Made by a program: the position numbers and the translations under genes. DNA of 64,000 nucleotides from Halorubrum sp. DM2 (GTDB lineage Archaea; Halobacteriota; Halobacteria; Halobacteriales; Haloferacaceae), in assembly GCF_901686465.1 (NCBI RefSeq), contig NZ_LR594487.1, forward strand, positions 2,803,773 to 2,867,772, written 5' to 3'. How positions within the stretch are numbered: position 1 is the stretch's first letter; every line of letters starts with the position of its first letter. Of this stretch, positions 16,648-24,570 are shown one piece after another. A model generated the notes under the pieces. That model was not told the origin of the DNA, did not search any database, and saw only the letters and a program-made list of their open reading frames with translations.

Positions 16648-18399
16648 ATGAACAGAAAGAGGCTCGTACTGTTTGGCGTTGCGCTCGCACTGATACTTGT
16701 CGGCGGCGTCGTCGGGTGGTGGGGCCACACCGACGGCGGCGACCTGACGATACAGGAGACACAGATCGAGACGGAAGGGGGGACGATCGACGCGTACCTC
16801 TACGTCCCGCCGGGGGTCACCCCCGACGACCCGGCACCGGGCGTGCTGGCGACGCACGGGTACATCAACAGTAAGGAGACGCAAGCGCCGTTCGCGATCG
16901 AGTTGGCCAGACGCGGTCACGTGGTGTTGGCCATCGATCAGACGGGTCACGGCTACTCCGACCCGCCGGCGTTCTCGCAGGGGTGGGGCGGCCCGCCCGC
17001 GCTCGCGTACCTCTCTGAACACGAACTCGTCGACGAGGACCGCATCGCGCTCGAAGGCCACTCCATGGGCGGCTGGGCCTCGGTCGCGGCGGCCGCGACC
17101 TATCCGGACCGCTACGAGTCGATGGTCCTCGCCGGCTCGTCGACCGGGTCGTCCGGCGCGCCGCCGGGCAACGCGACCTTCCCGCGGAACCTCGGCGTCG
17201 TCTACGCCGAGTACGACGAGTTCCACTGGCTGATGTGGGAGACGGAGACCGCGCCGGCCGCGCCCGAGAGCGAGAAGCTCCAGTCGGTGTTCGGCACCGA
17301 CGAGCGGATCGAGACCGGCAGGACGTACGGCGACGTGGAGTCCGGGACCGCTCGGGCGCTGTACCAGCCCAGCACGACCCATCCCGGAACGCACCACTCG
17401 CCGACGGCCGTCGGACAGACCGTCGAGTGGATCGAGCGGACGACCGGGGGCGACACGTCGCTCGACCCGGACGACCAGGTCTGGCACTGGAAGGAACTGG
17501 GGACCGCCGTCGCGCTGCTCGGCGGCTTCCTGTTCCTCTTCCCGACGATCGGGACCCTCTCCGAGGCCGGCGCGCTGTCGGCGGCGACCCGGTCGGTCCC
17601 GGAGCCGGTCGCCGAGCGCGACCGCGGCTGGCTCGTCTCGGTCGCGTTGACCGCGCTGCTCCCGGTCGTGACGTACTATCCGCTGATGCTCCTCGGCGGG
17701 CAGATGATGCCGCTGACCGCGGTGACGCCGCAAAACGAGACGAACAGCATCGTGCTGTGGGTCCTCGGGAACGCGGCGATCATCGCCCTGCTGCTCGGCG
17801 TCTGGCACGTCCGCAGCGACCGGACGCTCGCCGCAGCGCGCGCCCGATACGGGCTGGACGCGGGCGGCGGCGCGGGGACGATCGCCCGGTCCGTCGCGAT
17901 CGCGGCCGGGACGGCCCTCGCGCTGCTCGCGCTGCTCTTCGCGTTCGACGCCGTCTTCGGGCTCGACTTCCGCGCGTGGGTCCTCGGCCTGAAGCTCCCG
18001 AGCGCGCTCCACGTCCGCATCGGCGCGGGCTACTTCCCGGCCTTCCTCGCGTTCTTCCTCGCGCTCGAACTGCTGCTCCACGCCCGGCTTCGGACCCCGG
18101 CGGCGACTGACTCTCTCCGTCGAGCGATCGCGGGCAACGTCGGTCTGCTCGCCGGGCCGTTCGTCGGGTTCCTCGCCGTCCAGTACGGCTGGCTGTTCGC
18201 GACGGGTGCTCTGCCGCTGCCAATCACGGCGCTCCAAGCGATCATCGCGTTCCAGTTCGTCGGCGTGCTGGTCGGCGTGGGCGCGGTCTCGACGTACAGC
18301 TTCCACCGGACCGGCCGCGTGTGGGTCGGGGCCGTCCTCAACGCCCTGCTCGTGACGTGGCTCGTCGTCGCCTCGCAGGCGACGCACCTCCCGCTCTGA
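16648..18399 (+). CDS. Alpha/beta hydrolase fused to a multi-pass membrane domain
   Basis: From the ATG at 16648 the protein has 583 residues. An N-terminal signal anchor (RLVLFGVALALILVGGVV) is followed by an alpha/beta hydrolase domain to about residue 275 with the nucleophile elbow ALEGHSMGGWAS. An oxyanion-side motif LATHGYINSKE and a late histidine (THHSPTAV) complete a plausible triad. After about 285 the protein has roughly eight membrane helices. The catalytic domain should face outside the cell. Substrate is unknown. An alternative ATG at 16621 is in frame but lies upstream of the predicted transcription start. The downstream gene is convergent. Confidence 0.75.
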   Translation: MNRKRLVLFGVALALILVGGVVGWWGHTDGGDLTIQETQIETEGGTIDAYLYVPPGVTPDDPAPGVLATHGYINSKETQAPFAIELARRGHVVLAIDQTGHGYSDPPAFSQGWGGPPALAYLSEHELVDEDRIALEGHSMGGWASVAAAATYPDRYESMVLAGSSTGSSGAPPGNATFPRNLGVVYAEYDEFHWLMWETETAPAAPESEKLQSVFGTDERIETGRTYGDVESGTARALYQPSTTHPGTHHSPTAVGQTVEWIERTTGGDTSLDPDDQVWHWKELGTAVALLGGFLFLFPTIGTLSEAGALSAATRSVPEPVAERDRGWLVSVALTALLPVVTYYPLMLLGGQMMPLTAVTPQNETNSIVLWVLGNAAIIALLLGVWHVRSDRTLAAARARYGLDAGGGAGTIARSVAIAAGTALALLALLFAFDAVFGLDFRAWVLGLKLPSALHVRIGAGYFPAFLAFFLALELLLHARLRTPAATDSLRRAIAGNVGLLAGPFVGFLAVQYGWLFATGALPLPITALQAIIAFQFVGVLVGVGAVSTYSFHRTGRVWVGAVLNALLVTWLVVASQATHLPL

Positions 18400-18418
18400 C
18401 CGAGCGGTTCGGCCGTAC

Positions 18419-19105
18419 TTAGAACAGGTCCCACCGGTCGGCGATGATCCCGTCGACCCCGGCCGCGAGGAGTTCCTCGGCGTCCCCGCGGTCGGTCGCG
18501 GTCCACGCGTTCACTCTCAGTCCGGCCTCGCGTACCGTCTCGACGAACCCCGGTTCTGTCGCGAGGTCGATCGGCGGATGGACCGCGACGCAGCCGAGGT
18601 CGGTCGCCGCCGCGGCCGCGCGCTCGGCGCTCCCGTCTGCGACGAGGAGCGCGCGATCGGTCGTCGGGTCGCGGTCTCGCAGGGTCGCCAGCGCCTTCGG
18701 ACGAAACGACGAGAACCACGCCTCGGCGTCCGCCTCGCCGACGGCGTCGAGCGCGTCGCCGGCGACGCCCCGGTCTTTGATCTCGACGTTGACCGCGGTT
18801 CCGTCCGGGAGGGCTCGCAGCGCCTCGTCGAGCCGCGGGATCGGCTCGCCGGAATCGAGGACGGTCAGCTCTCGGAGTTCGTCCCACTCGGCGTCCGCGA
18901 CGCGGCCGGTCCCCTCGGTCAGTCGGTCGAGTTCCGCGTCGTGGAAGACGACGAGTTCGCCGCTCGCGCACCGGCGCACGTCGACCTCGACGGCGTCGAC
19001 GTGCGGCGACGCGCGCCCGATCGCTTCGACCGTGTTCTCGGGGTACTGGCCGGCACAGCCGCGGTGCCCGATCAGCACCACGTCGTCCCGCTCTGTCTGA
19101 CTCAT
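18419..19105 (-). CDS. Glycerophosphodiester phosphodiesterase
   Basis: The 228-residue protein starts MSQTERDDVVLIGHRGCAG. The GDPD signature is complete: IGHRG, PENTVEAI, VEVDVRRCASGELVVFHD with the metal-binding Glu-Asp pair and the catalytic second histidine, and VNVEIKD. The C-terminus VNAWTATDRGDAEELLAAGVDGIIADRW is also typical. It hydrolyses glycerophosphodiesters to glycerol-3-phosphate (or glycerol-1-phosphate) and an alcohol. There is no signal peptide, so it is cytoplasmic. The open frame extends upstream but the chosen Met matches the family N-terminus. Confidence 0.92.
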   Translation of the reverse strand: MSQTERDDVVLIGHRGCAGQYPENTVEAIGRASPHVDAVEVDVRRCASGELVVFHDAELDRLTEGTGRVADAEWDELRELTVLDSGEPIPRLDEALRALPDGTAVNVEIKDRGVAGDALDAVGEADAEAWFSSFRPKALATLRDRDPTTDRALLVADGSAERAAAAATDLGCVAVHPPIDLATEPGFVETVREAGLRVNAWTATDRGDAEELLAAGVDGIIADRWDLF

Positions 19106-19251
19106 CCCGGTGTCTTCACCCCGCTTACGGTCCGTCCTTCCTCGCTCGCTCACGCTCTCGTCTCGGGCGCGGAGCGGGTTAGTCGTTCCCCGATCTCGGC
19201 CGAGCCGCCGCACCCGCGGAGTTTTTCACCGCGCGTCGCCCGGGGACGGAC

Positions 19252-20022
19252 ATGCGCATCGAGAACAGCTTCATCCCCGTCGACGGGGTCGGCGAGACGA
19301 CCGAACGACGCCTCTGGGAGCGGGGGGTCACGACGTGGGACGAGTTCGATCCCGCGGTCGACGTCGCGGGGGTCGGCGCGACCACCGCGGACCGGATCGA
19401 GTCGTTCATCGCGGAGGCGCTCGCGCGGCTCGACGACGACGACGCCGCCTACTTCGACCGGGAGTTCCCTTCCGGCGAGCGCTGGCGGCTCTACGAGAAC
19501 TTCCGCGAGGAGACCTGCTTTTTCGACATCGAGACGACCGGCCTCGACGAGCGGCGCGACCGGGTGACGACGGTGAGCTTCCACCAGGGCGGCGAGACCA
19601 CGACGCTCGTCGCGGGCGAGGACCTCACCGCGCGGCGGCTCCGCGAGCAGTTCGCGGACGCCAGCCTGCTCGCGACGTTCAACGGCGCGCGCTTCGACGT
19701 TCCCTTCTTGGAGACCTCCTTCGATATCGACGTCGACACGCCGCACCTCGATTTGATGTACCCCGCCAAGCGCGTCGGTCTCTCCGGCGGCCTGAAACCG
19801 ATCGAGAAGGAGCTCGGCATCGACCGCGACCGGCCGGACATCTCCGGCCGCGACGCGGTCCGCCTCTGGCGCGAGTACGAGCGCGGGAACGAAGAGTCGC
19901 TGGAGACGCTCGTCTCGTACAACCGCGAGGACGCGGTGAACCTTCGAGCGCTCGCCGACGCGGTCTGTGCCGCGCTCGACGAAGAAGTGTTCGCCGCCGT
20001 CCCGGACGGAGACGGCGACTGA
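19252..20022 (+). CDS. RNase H-fold DEDD exonuclease, YprB-like
   Basis: The 256-residue protein has an N-terminal helix-hairpin-helix-like region (FIPVDGVGETTERRLWERGV) and then a DEDD exonuclease domain. ExoI motif FFDIETTGLD is near residues 89-98, ExoII ATFNGARFDVPFL near 141-153, and ExoIII YNREDAVNLRAL near 223. LDLMYPAKR lies between them. It probably degrades DNA or RNA from 3' ends; the substrate is unknown. A T-rich box (GTTTTTCAC) lies about 28 nt before the ATG. Confidence 0.85.
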   Translation: MRIENSFIPVDGVGETTERRLWERGVTTWDEFDPAVDVAGVGATTADRIESFIAEALARLDDDDAAYFDREFPSGERWRLYENFREETCFFDIETTGLDERRDRVTTVSFHQGGETTTLVAGEDLTARRLREQFADASLLATFNGARFDVPFLETSFDIDVDTPHLDLMYPAKRVGLSGGLKPIEKELGIDRDRPDISGRDAVRLWREYERGNEESLETLVSYNREDAVNLRALADAVCAALDEEVFAAVPDGDGD

Positions 20023-20174
20023 AGGGATCCGATAGCTCTCGGACGGTGGGTACGGACCGCGGCGGTCGGCTACAGAATAAAACGGGTCGATTCGTCTCCC
20101 GAAAAACGGCTTCGACGGCGCGCTACCGGCGGATACCTGAGACGAATACGATCGCGCCCGACTGTCCGACCCGA

Positions 20175-21371
20175 TCAGGCGTCGTCGGTGTCGGACTCAT
20201 CCCCGTCCGCTCCCGGATTGGGTTTTACGGTCGCGGTCTCGCCGGTCGACGCGTCCGCCGCCTCGTCCGTCGGTGCGCCCGCCACTTCGCCGGTCGCCGC
20301 CTCCTCGTCGAGGTCGTCCGTTTCGCCCGCGGAATCGGATTCGGAGGCGTCGTCGGATTCGGAGTCGTCGTCGCCCTCGTTCCGCGCGCCCTCGTCCGCG
20401 TCACCCGCTTCTTCGCTCTCGTCGTCGCGGTCGGGCTCGACGCCGTCCTCGGTATCGTCATTTTCGGTGTCCTCGACGTCAGCGTCCTCGGTGTCGTCGT
20501 CTTCGACCCCGTCTGCCTCGTCGTCCGCTTCCCCGGTCTCTTGGACCAGTTTCATCTCACCGCGCGCCCGGAGCGTCCCCTGTATCTCCGCGCCGTCGTA
20601 CACCACGAGGTCGCCGGCCGACACGTCGCCGAGCACGCGCGCGCCCGCCTCGACGGTCACGGTCCCGCCGCGGGTCGTCACGTCGCCGTGGATGACCGTG
20701 TCGGAGCCGACGGTGACGTCGTCGCGGGCGCGCAGCGACCCGAACACTTCGTTGCGCTCGCCGACTTGGATCGACTCGGCCCGGAGGTTGCCGTGGAGCC
20801 GGCAGTCGTCGCCGACGGTCGCCGGCGTCGACACCCGCCAGGCGTCGTCGGATATCTCCGCGCTCCGCGGCACGAGGAGCGGGTCGCGGACGTCGTCGCC
20901 GTCGGCGAGCGCCGCCGCCAGCTCGTCGGCGGCGTCGGTCTCGCCGACGCGCAGCAGCTGCGAGAGGACGATGAAGTAGAAGACGATCGTCGGCACGGGG
21001 TTGCGGATGACGATCCAGCCGTTCGCCTCGAACCCCTCTTCGATCGTCACGTCGTCGCCGATGTCGAGGTCGCCGGAGACCATCAGCCGGCCCGTGACGG
21101 TGACGCGCTCGCCGAGGTACGCGTCCTCGCCGACCAGCACGTTCCCGTCGACGGAACACCAGGTGTCGAGCCGGCAGTCCCCCTCGGCCTCGATGTCGTC
21201 GCCGACGCTCACGCGCTCGCCGATCGCGACGTTGCGACCGCGAACGCCGAGCTCGACCGTTGACTGCCCACCCACGAGCACGTCGCCGTCGACGACGAGG
21301 TCGTGTTCCTCGACGGTCGTCCCCGACGGGATCGCGAGCTCCTCGACCGGACCGTCTCCTCGCAGCGACAC
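20175..21371 (-). CDS. Bactofilin-like polymer-forming protein with acidic tail
   Basis: The 398-residue protein is built of two left-handed beta-helix-like blocks (about 10-115 and 180-272), seen as short repeats such as VDGDVLVGG and IGERVSVGDDIEAEG. Between them lies a hydrophobic stretch (IVIRNPVPTIVFYFIVLSQ, about 121-139) and a variable linker. The last ~125 residues are almost entirely Asp, Glu, Ser, Thr and Ala. Such proteins are annotated as polymer-forming cytoskeletal proteins, and the haloarchaeal halofilins are relatives in concept. Membrane association through the hydrophobic stretch is inferred. The gene is transcribed alone. Confidence 0.75.
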   Translation of the reverse strand: MSLRGDGPVEELAIPSGTTVEEHDLVVDGDVLVGGQSTVELGVRGRNVAIGERVSVGDDIEAEGDCRLDTWCSVDGNVLVGEDAYLGERVTVTGRLMVSGDLDIGDDVTIEEGFEANGWIVIRNPVPTIVFYFIVLSQLLRVGETDAADELAAALADGDDVRDPLLVPRSAEISDDAWRVSTPATVGDDCRLHGNLRAESIQVGERNEVFGSLRARDDVTVGSDTVIHGDVTTRGGTVTVEAGARVLGDVSAGDLVVYDGAEIQGTLRARGEMKLVQETGEADDEADGVEDDDTEDADVEDTENDDTEDGVEPDRDDESEEAGDADEGARNEGDDDSESDDASESDSAGETDDLDEEAATGEVAGAPTDEAADASTGETATVKPNPGADGDESDTDDA

Positions 21372-21498
21372 ACCGGGAGCAGTCGCCCCGGGGGTATAAA
21401 CGGTGCGGGGGCGTCCGACGGTCGTCGGACGCGTGCGACTTCCTCTCGAACGCTCCGGATGCCGCTGCGCTTTTCAGTGCGCCGCTGGAAAAGCGACC

Positions 21499-21678
21499 AT
21501 GGGATTTGGATCGTACGACGAGAGCGAACAGAAGGATCAGGACGTCGACACGGACGAAGACGACGCGGTGAACGTCCACGAGAACGACCACGACGGCGAT
21601 GTCTCCATCGAGGGCGACGCCGACACCGACGACCTCGTCGGCCGCCTCTCGGAGATGCGCGACGACGACGACGAGTAG
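21499..21678 (+). CDS. DUF5786-like small acidic protein
   Basis: This 59-residue ORF starts MGFGSYDESEQKDQDVDTDE, the hallmark N-terminus of a conserved haloarchaeal family I recall as DUF5786. The sequence is highly acidic with no hydrophobic segment and ends in an Asp-rich tail. A T-rich box GCTTTTCAG lies about 26 nt upstream, supporting this ATG as a leaderless start. Function is unknown. Confidence 0.8.
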   Translation: MGFGSYDESEQKDQDVDTDEDDAVNVHENDHDGDVSIEGDADTDDLVGRLSEMRDDDDE

Positions 21679-21826
21679 CTGACGACGATCGGTCGACCGC
21701 GACCGGTCGACGACGAGTAACCGACGGCGATCGGGAGCCGACGAACTTTTTGCCGCCTCGATGCCACAGCGATGGCGACCGGCCCGTGTCGCGCTCCTTT
21801 TACAGACACGCCGCCTACCTCGACGC

Positions 21827-22024
21827 ATGAGTACGGATCTGACGTTCACCGACCGCGGCGTCGACGTCGTCTACGAGGGCACCGAGTTCGAACTGGAAAA
21901 GACGCTGATAGAGGAGGCCACCGGGAAGTCCTACCGCAACGTCACCAACCACGAGGTCCTGACTATCGTCGCCGAGGACCCGGAACTGGACGGCGAACCG
22001 GTCCGGATCGGCGACGTGCTGTAG
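21827..22024 (+). CDS. DUF5800-like small protein
   Basis: This 65-residue protein begins MSTDLTFTDRGVDVVYEGTE and appears to be a single compact alpha-beta domain. It resembles a small conserved haloarchaeal family I recall as DUF5800. A T-rich box CCTTTTACA lies about 27 nt upstream of the ATG. The stop codon is 24 bp from the end of the convergent PQQ-propeller gene. No function can be proposed. Confidence 0.78.
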   Translation: MSTDLTFTDRGVDVVYEGTEFELEKTLIEEATGKSYRNVTNHEVLTIVAEDPELDGEPVRIGDVL

Positions 22025-22047
22025 GCTTACTGTCCGAAGCCGACCCC

Positions 22048-23337
22048 TCACTCCGCCGCGACGAGCTTGTAGCCGCCGCCGTCGGTCTCGCCGTCCTCCG
22101 GGTCTGGGGCGCGCTCGGCGTAGTAGATATCGCCGTCGACGACGCGGGGAGCGCTCGTTATCCACCCGTCGTGTTCGACGCGCCACACCTCGTCGCCCGA
22201 GTCGGCGTCGAGCGCGTAGAGGGTCCCGTCCTTCGACCCCGTCAGCACGCGGTCGCCCGCGATCGTCGCACAGCCGGTCAGCGGGCGGCCGGTCCGGAAG
22301 CGCCACTCCACGTCCCCGGTCGACGCGTCGAGCGCGTACAGGTGGTCGTCGTGGCTCCCCATGTACACCACGTCGCGTGCGGGGTCGATCGCGGGTCCCG
22401 TCATTGACAGGTCGCCCGTCTCGAAGCGCCAGTCCGCCTCTCCGGTCACCAGATCTACACGGTAAACGTAGGAGTCCCACGATCCGAAGAACGCGGCCCC
22501 GTCGTACGTCGCGATCGGCCCTTTGATCTCGCCGTCGTTCGTGTCGGGCGGGTCCGTCGCGAACCGCCACTGGAACTCCAGATCCGGGAAGCTCCAGCAG
22601 TAGCAGTAGCCGTCGTTCGACCCGCACACCATCCGCCCGGCGTCGAGCGACACCGCGGGCGAGGAGTGCGGGTGATCGGTGGGGCGGTGGTCCGGCTCCG
22701 CCCAGGTCACGTCGCCCGTCTCCGCGTCGACCGCGAACATCCGTCCCTCGGGCGTCGGGAACTCGACCGAGACGTACAGTTCACCGTCGTAGTACAGCGG
22801 GCTGGACCCGATCGAGCCGCCGAGCTCCGTCGACCACTCCAGATCGCCCGAGTCGAGTGCGAACGCGTAGAGGACGCCATCGTACGCGCCGATATACGCC
22901 CGCCCGTCCGCGACCGCCGGCGTCCCGTGGATCCCCCTCCCCTCCATGTCGGTCTCGCCGCGCCAGCGCACGTCGCCGTCGGCCGTTATCGCGAGGAGTT
23001 CGCCGGTGTCGCCCGGGAGGACGACGCCCCCGTCGGAGAGTGGGACCGCGCTGGCCTTCGCCGCGCTGTGTTCGCCGGTGTTGACCTCGGGGATCCGCCA
23101 GGCCGTTTCGACGGAGTCGGGAACCGTCTCGTCCGGGTAATACCCCCATCGCTCCAGCGACCCGCGGAACTGCGCGACGCCCGCGGGGATCGTCTGCTCT
23201 GTGGCACTTCCGGGGTCGGGATCCGAATCGGTGCCGTCGTCGGCCGTCCCGTTCAGCGAGGAACACCCGGCCGCGGCGGCCGTCGTCGCCGCACCGACCG
23301 CGGCGAGCCACTCGCGTCGGGAGGGGGTGTCGGTCAT
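22048..23337 (-). CDS. PQQ-type beta-propeller lipoprotein
   Basis: The 429-residue protein has a Tat-like N-terminus (SRREWLAAVGAATTAAAAGC) whose lipobox cysteine implies a lipid anchor. The mature chain is a series of propeller repeats of about 38-45 residues with the pattern VYxGSxDGxLYALDxxTGDxxW, for example VYMGSHDDHLYALDASTGD. These repeats occur in PQQ dehydrogenases and in BamB-like scaffolds. No dehydrogenase catalytic residues are obvious, so a scaffold or binding role outside the membrane is more likely than enzyme activity. It is transcribed alone. Confidence 0.85.
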   Translation of the reverse strand: MTDTPSRREWLAAVGAATTAAAAGCSSLNGTADDGTDSDPDPGSATEQTIPAGVAQFRGSLERWGYYPDETVPDSVETAWRIPEVNTGEHSAAKASAVPLSDGGVVLPGDTGELLAITADGDVRWRGETDMEGRGIHGTPAVADGRAYIGAYDGVLYAFALDSGDLEWSTELGGSIGSSPLYYDGELYVSVEFPTPEGRMFAVDAETGDVTWAEPDHRPTDHPHSSPAVSLDAGRMVCGSNDGYCYCWSFPDLEFQWRFATDPPDTNDGEIKGPIATYDGAAFFGSWDSYVYRVDLVTGEADWRFETGDLSMTGPAIDPARDVVYMGSHDDHLYALDASTGDVEWRFRTGRPLTGCATIAGDRVLTGSKDGTLYALDADSGDEVWRVEHDGWITSAPRVVDGDIYYAERAPDPEDGETDGGGYKLVAAE

Positions 23338-23446
23338 CGAGATGTCCGTCGCGCCGGGGTCGCTTTAGTGTGGTGACTGCGTCGTTCCCGAACACCGTCG
23401 CGCCTCCGACCGGACGACTTTTTCCGCCGGTGGCCGAAGCGAAGGC

Positions 23447-23647
23447 ATGGAGATCGGATTCGAGCTCGGAGCGAACGTCCCGTCCGGCGTGTTCGCGCTC
23501 CACGCCGCCGTCGCGGTCGTGTTTCTGTACCTCGCGGCCGTAAACGCGACGAACGGTGAGACGGTGGGGCTGGCGCTGTACCTCGCTATGGCGGGCATGA
23601 TCGCCCTCGTCGGTCTCGTAGCCGGTCGGATCGTATCGCGCCGCTGA
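23447..23647 (+). CDS. Small membrane protein
   Basis: The 66-residue protein has two hydrophobic helices (about 15-33 and 42-60) and ends in IVSRR. A T-rich box (GACTTTTTCC) lies about 27 nt before the ATG. No family is recognised. It is divergent from the PQQ-propeller gene, with about 110 bp between starts. Confidence 0.6.
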   Translation: MEIGFELGANVPSGVFALHAAVAVVFLYLAAVNATNGETVGLALYLAMAGMIALVGLVAGRIVSRR

Positions 23648-23701
23648 CCGGCTGCCGAGTACGTCCTAACGCGGTCGCTTGTCGGAGCGTTCGCGGGACG
23701 G

Positions 23702-23926
23702 AAAGTGGGGTCGGAGAGATCGTACACCACACGGACTCGCTTCAGTCGTCGCTGAGTTTAACCCCAACTCAGTACGATGCCACCGCTCGCGAGTTTGCTT
23801 GCGGCGGCAGGAAGTGGGGCCGGAGGGATTGTGAACCACGAGGACTTCGCTCCGCTCGTCCTCTGGGTTCAAATCCCTCCTCAGTACGACGCCGCCGCTC
23901 GCGACGTTGCTCGTGGTGGCAGAAAG
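23702..23926. repeat. Two tandem ~110-bp hairpin repeats derived from the 3' end of tRNA-Trp
   Basis: The tRNA-Trp 3'-end sequence (TGGGGCCGGAGGGAT in plus orientation at 23927) recurs at 23815 and, decayed, at 23706. Each unit continues through a hairpin and then a conserved spacer (CAGTACGA..GCCGCTCGCGA). In the inner copy the arms 23822-23845 and 23858-23880 are nearly perfect complements, and both resemble the T-arm. The array lies directly downstream of the tRNA. It may mark past integration events or a tRNA-derived palindromic repeat family. It carries no gene. Confidence 0.8.
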
Positions 23927-24101
23927 TGGGGCCGGAGGGATTTGAACCCCCGATCGACTGATATCTCCGGTGCGCCTCGGAACTCCAGAGGGTCGTCAAC
24001 ACGACCGATGATCAGTCGGCCGCTCGGTATATCAGTCTGGAGTGTCGTCCCGGGCGCGAGCCTCTGGAGTCAGTCGCCATGCCTGGCTTGGCCACAGCCC
24101 C
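23927..24101 (-). tRNA. tRNA-Trp (CCA) with intron
   Basis: Read on the minus strand, the acceptor stem GGGGCTG/CGGCCCC with discriminator A, D-arm, T-arm and anticodon stem ACTGA/TCAGT are all present. The anticodon loop CTCCA is interrupted by about 101 nt (roughly 23963-24063), leaving a mature tRNA of 74 nt. Haloarchaeal tRNA-Trp introns are known to hold a box C/D guide that directs methylation of the tRNA itself. Here the intron contains CTGA boxes and a 10-nt stretch complementary to the 5' splice region. Confidence 0.93.
23963..24063 (-). ncRNA. tRNA-Trp intron, likely box C/D guide RNA
   Basis: This is the intron between anticodon-loop positions 37 and 38, placed by cloverleaf geometry. 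CCTCTGGAGT within it is complementary to ACTCCAGAGG at the 5' splice junction. Two CTGA D-box-like motifs are present, but I could not define a perfect C box by eye. The guide role rests on the known Haloferax homologue. Confidence 0.6.
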
Positions 24102-24236
24102 GCGTGATCTCGCATCAAATTGTTGCCGAAACGCAGATAAAGGGGTTTCGATCGACGGCGATCGAGGGACGGCGACACCCCCGCGCCCACCCGCGATCGA
24201 CCGACCCGCTGCTCGCGAGAGGGACGCACGCGGCGG

Positions 24237-24461
24237 TCAGTTCCGGTCGTCGTCGCTCCAATCGCAGTCCTGGCACTTGTAGCCGGTGACGAACTCGGTC
24301 ACGCTCGGCATGTACCCGACGGAGATGACGTCCCCGCCGCAGTCCGGGCAGTCGCGGTCGGCGTCGGCGATCGACTCGGCCTCCAGCACCGACTCGCCCT
24401 CGACCAGCTCCGCGAGCTTTTCTGGCGTCACCATCCGTCCCTGAACGACGCGGTTCGACAT
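24237..24461 (-). CDS. DUF5795-like zinc-ribbon protein
   Basis: This 74-residue protein starts MSNRVVQGRMVTPEKLAELV. Two CxxC pairs (CPDCGG near 38 and CQDCDW near 63) form a probable zinc ribbon. It resembles a small conserved haloarchaeal family I recall as DUF5795. The same reading frame is open far upstream, but that region is antisense to the acidic tail of the DUF5794 gene and is not used. Function is unknown. Confidence 0.8.
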   Translation of the reverse strand: MSNRVVQGRMVTPEKLAELVEGESVLEAESIADADRDCPDCGGDVISVGYMPSVTEFVTGYKCQDCDWSDDDRN

Positions 24462-24570
24462 ACCGGCCGTTCGGCGTCGAGTACCTAAACCCCGGCGACA
24501 CGCCCGGCGCACGGGCGACGAACGAGACGATTCCGAGAGCGAGGCGAACCCGCCAGCGCCGACGCGCGAC

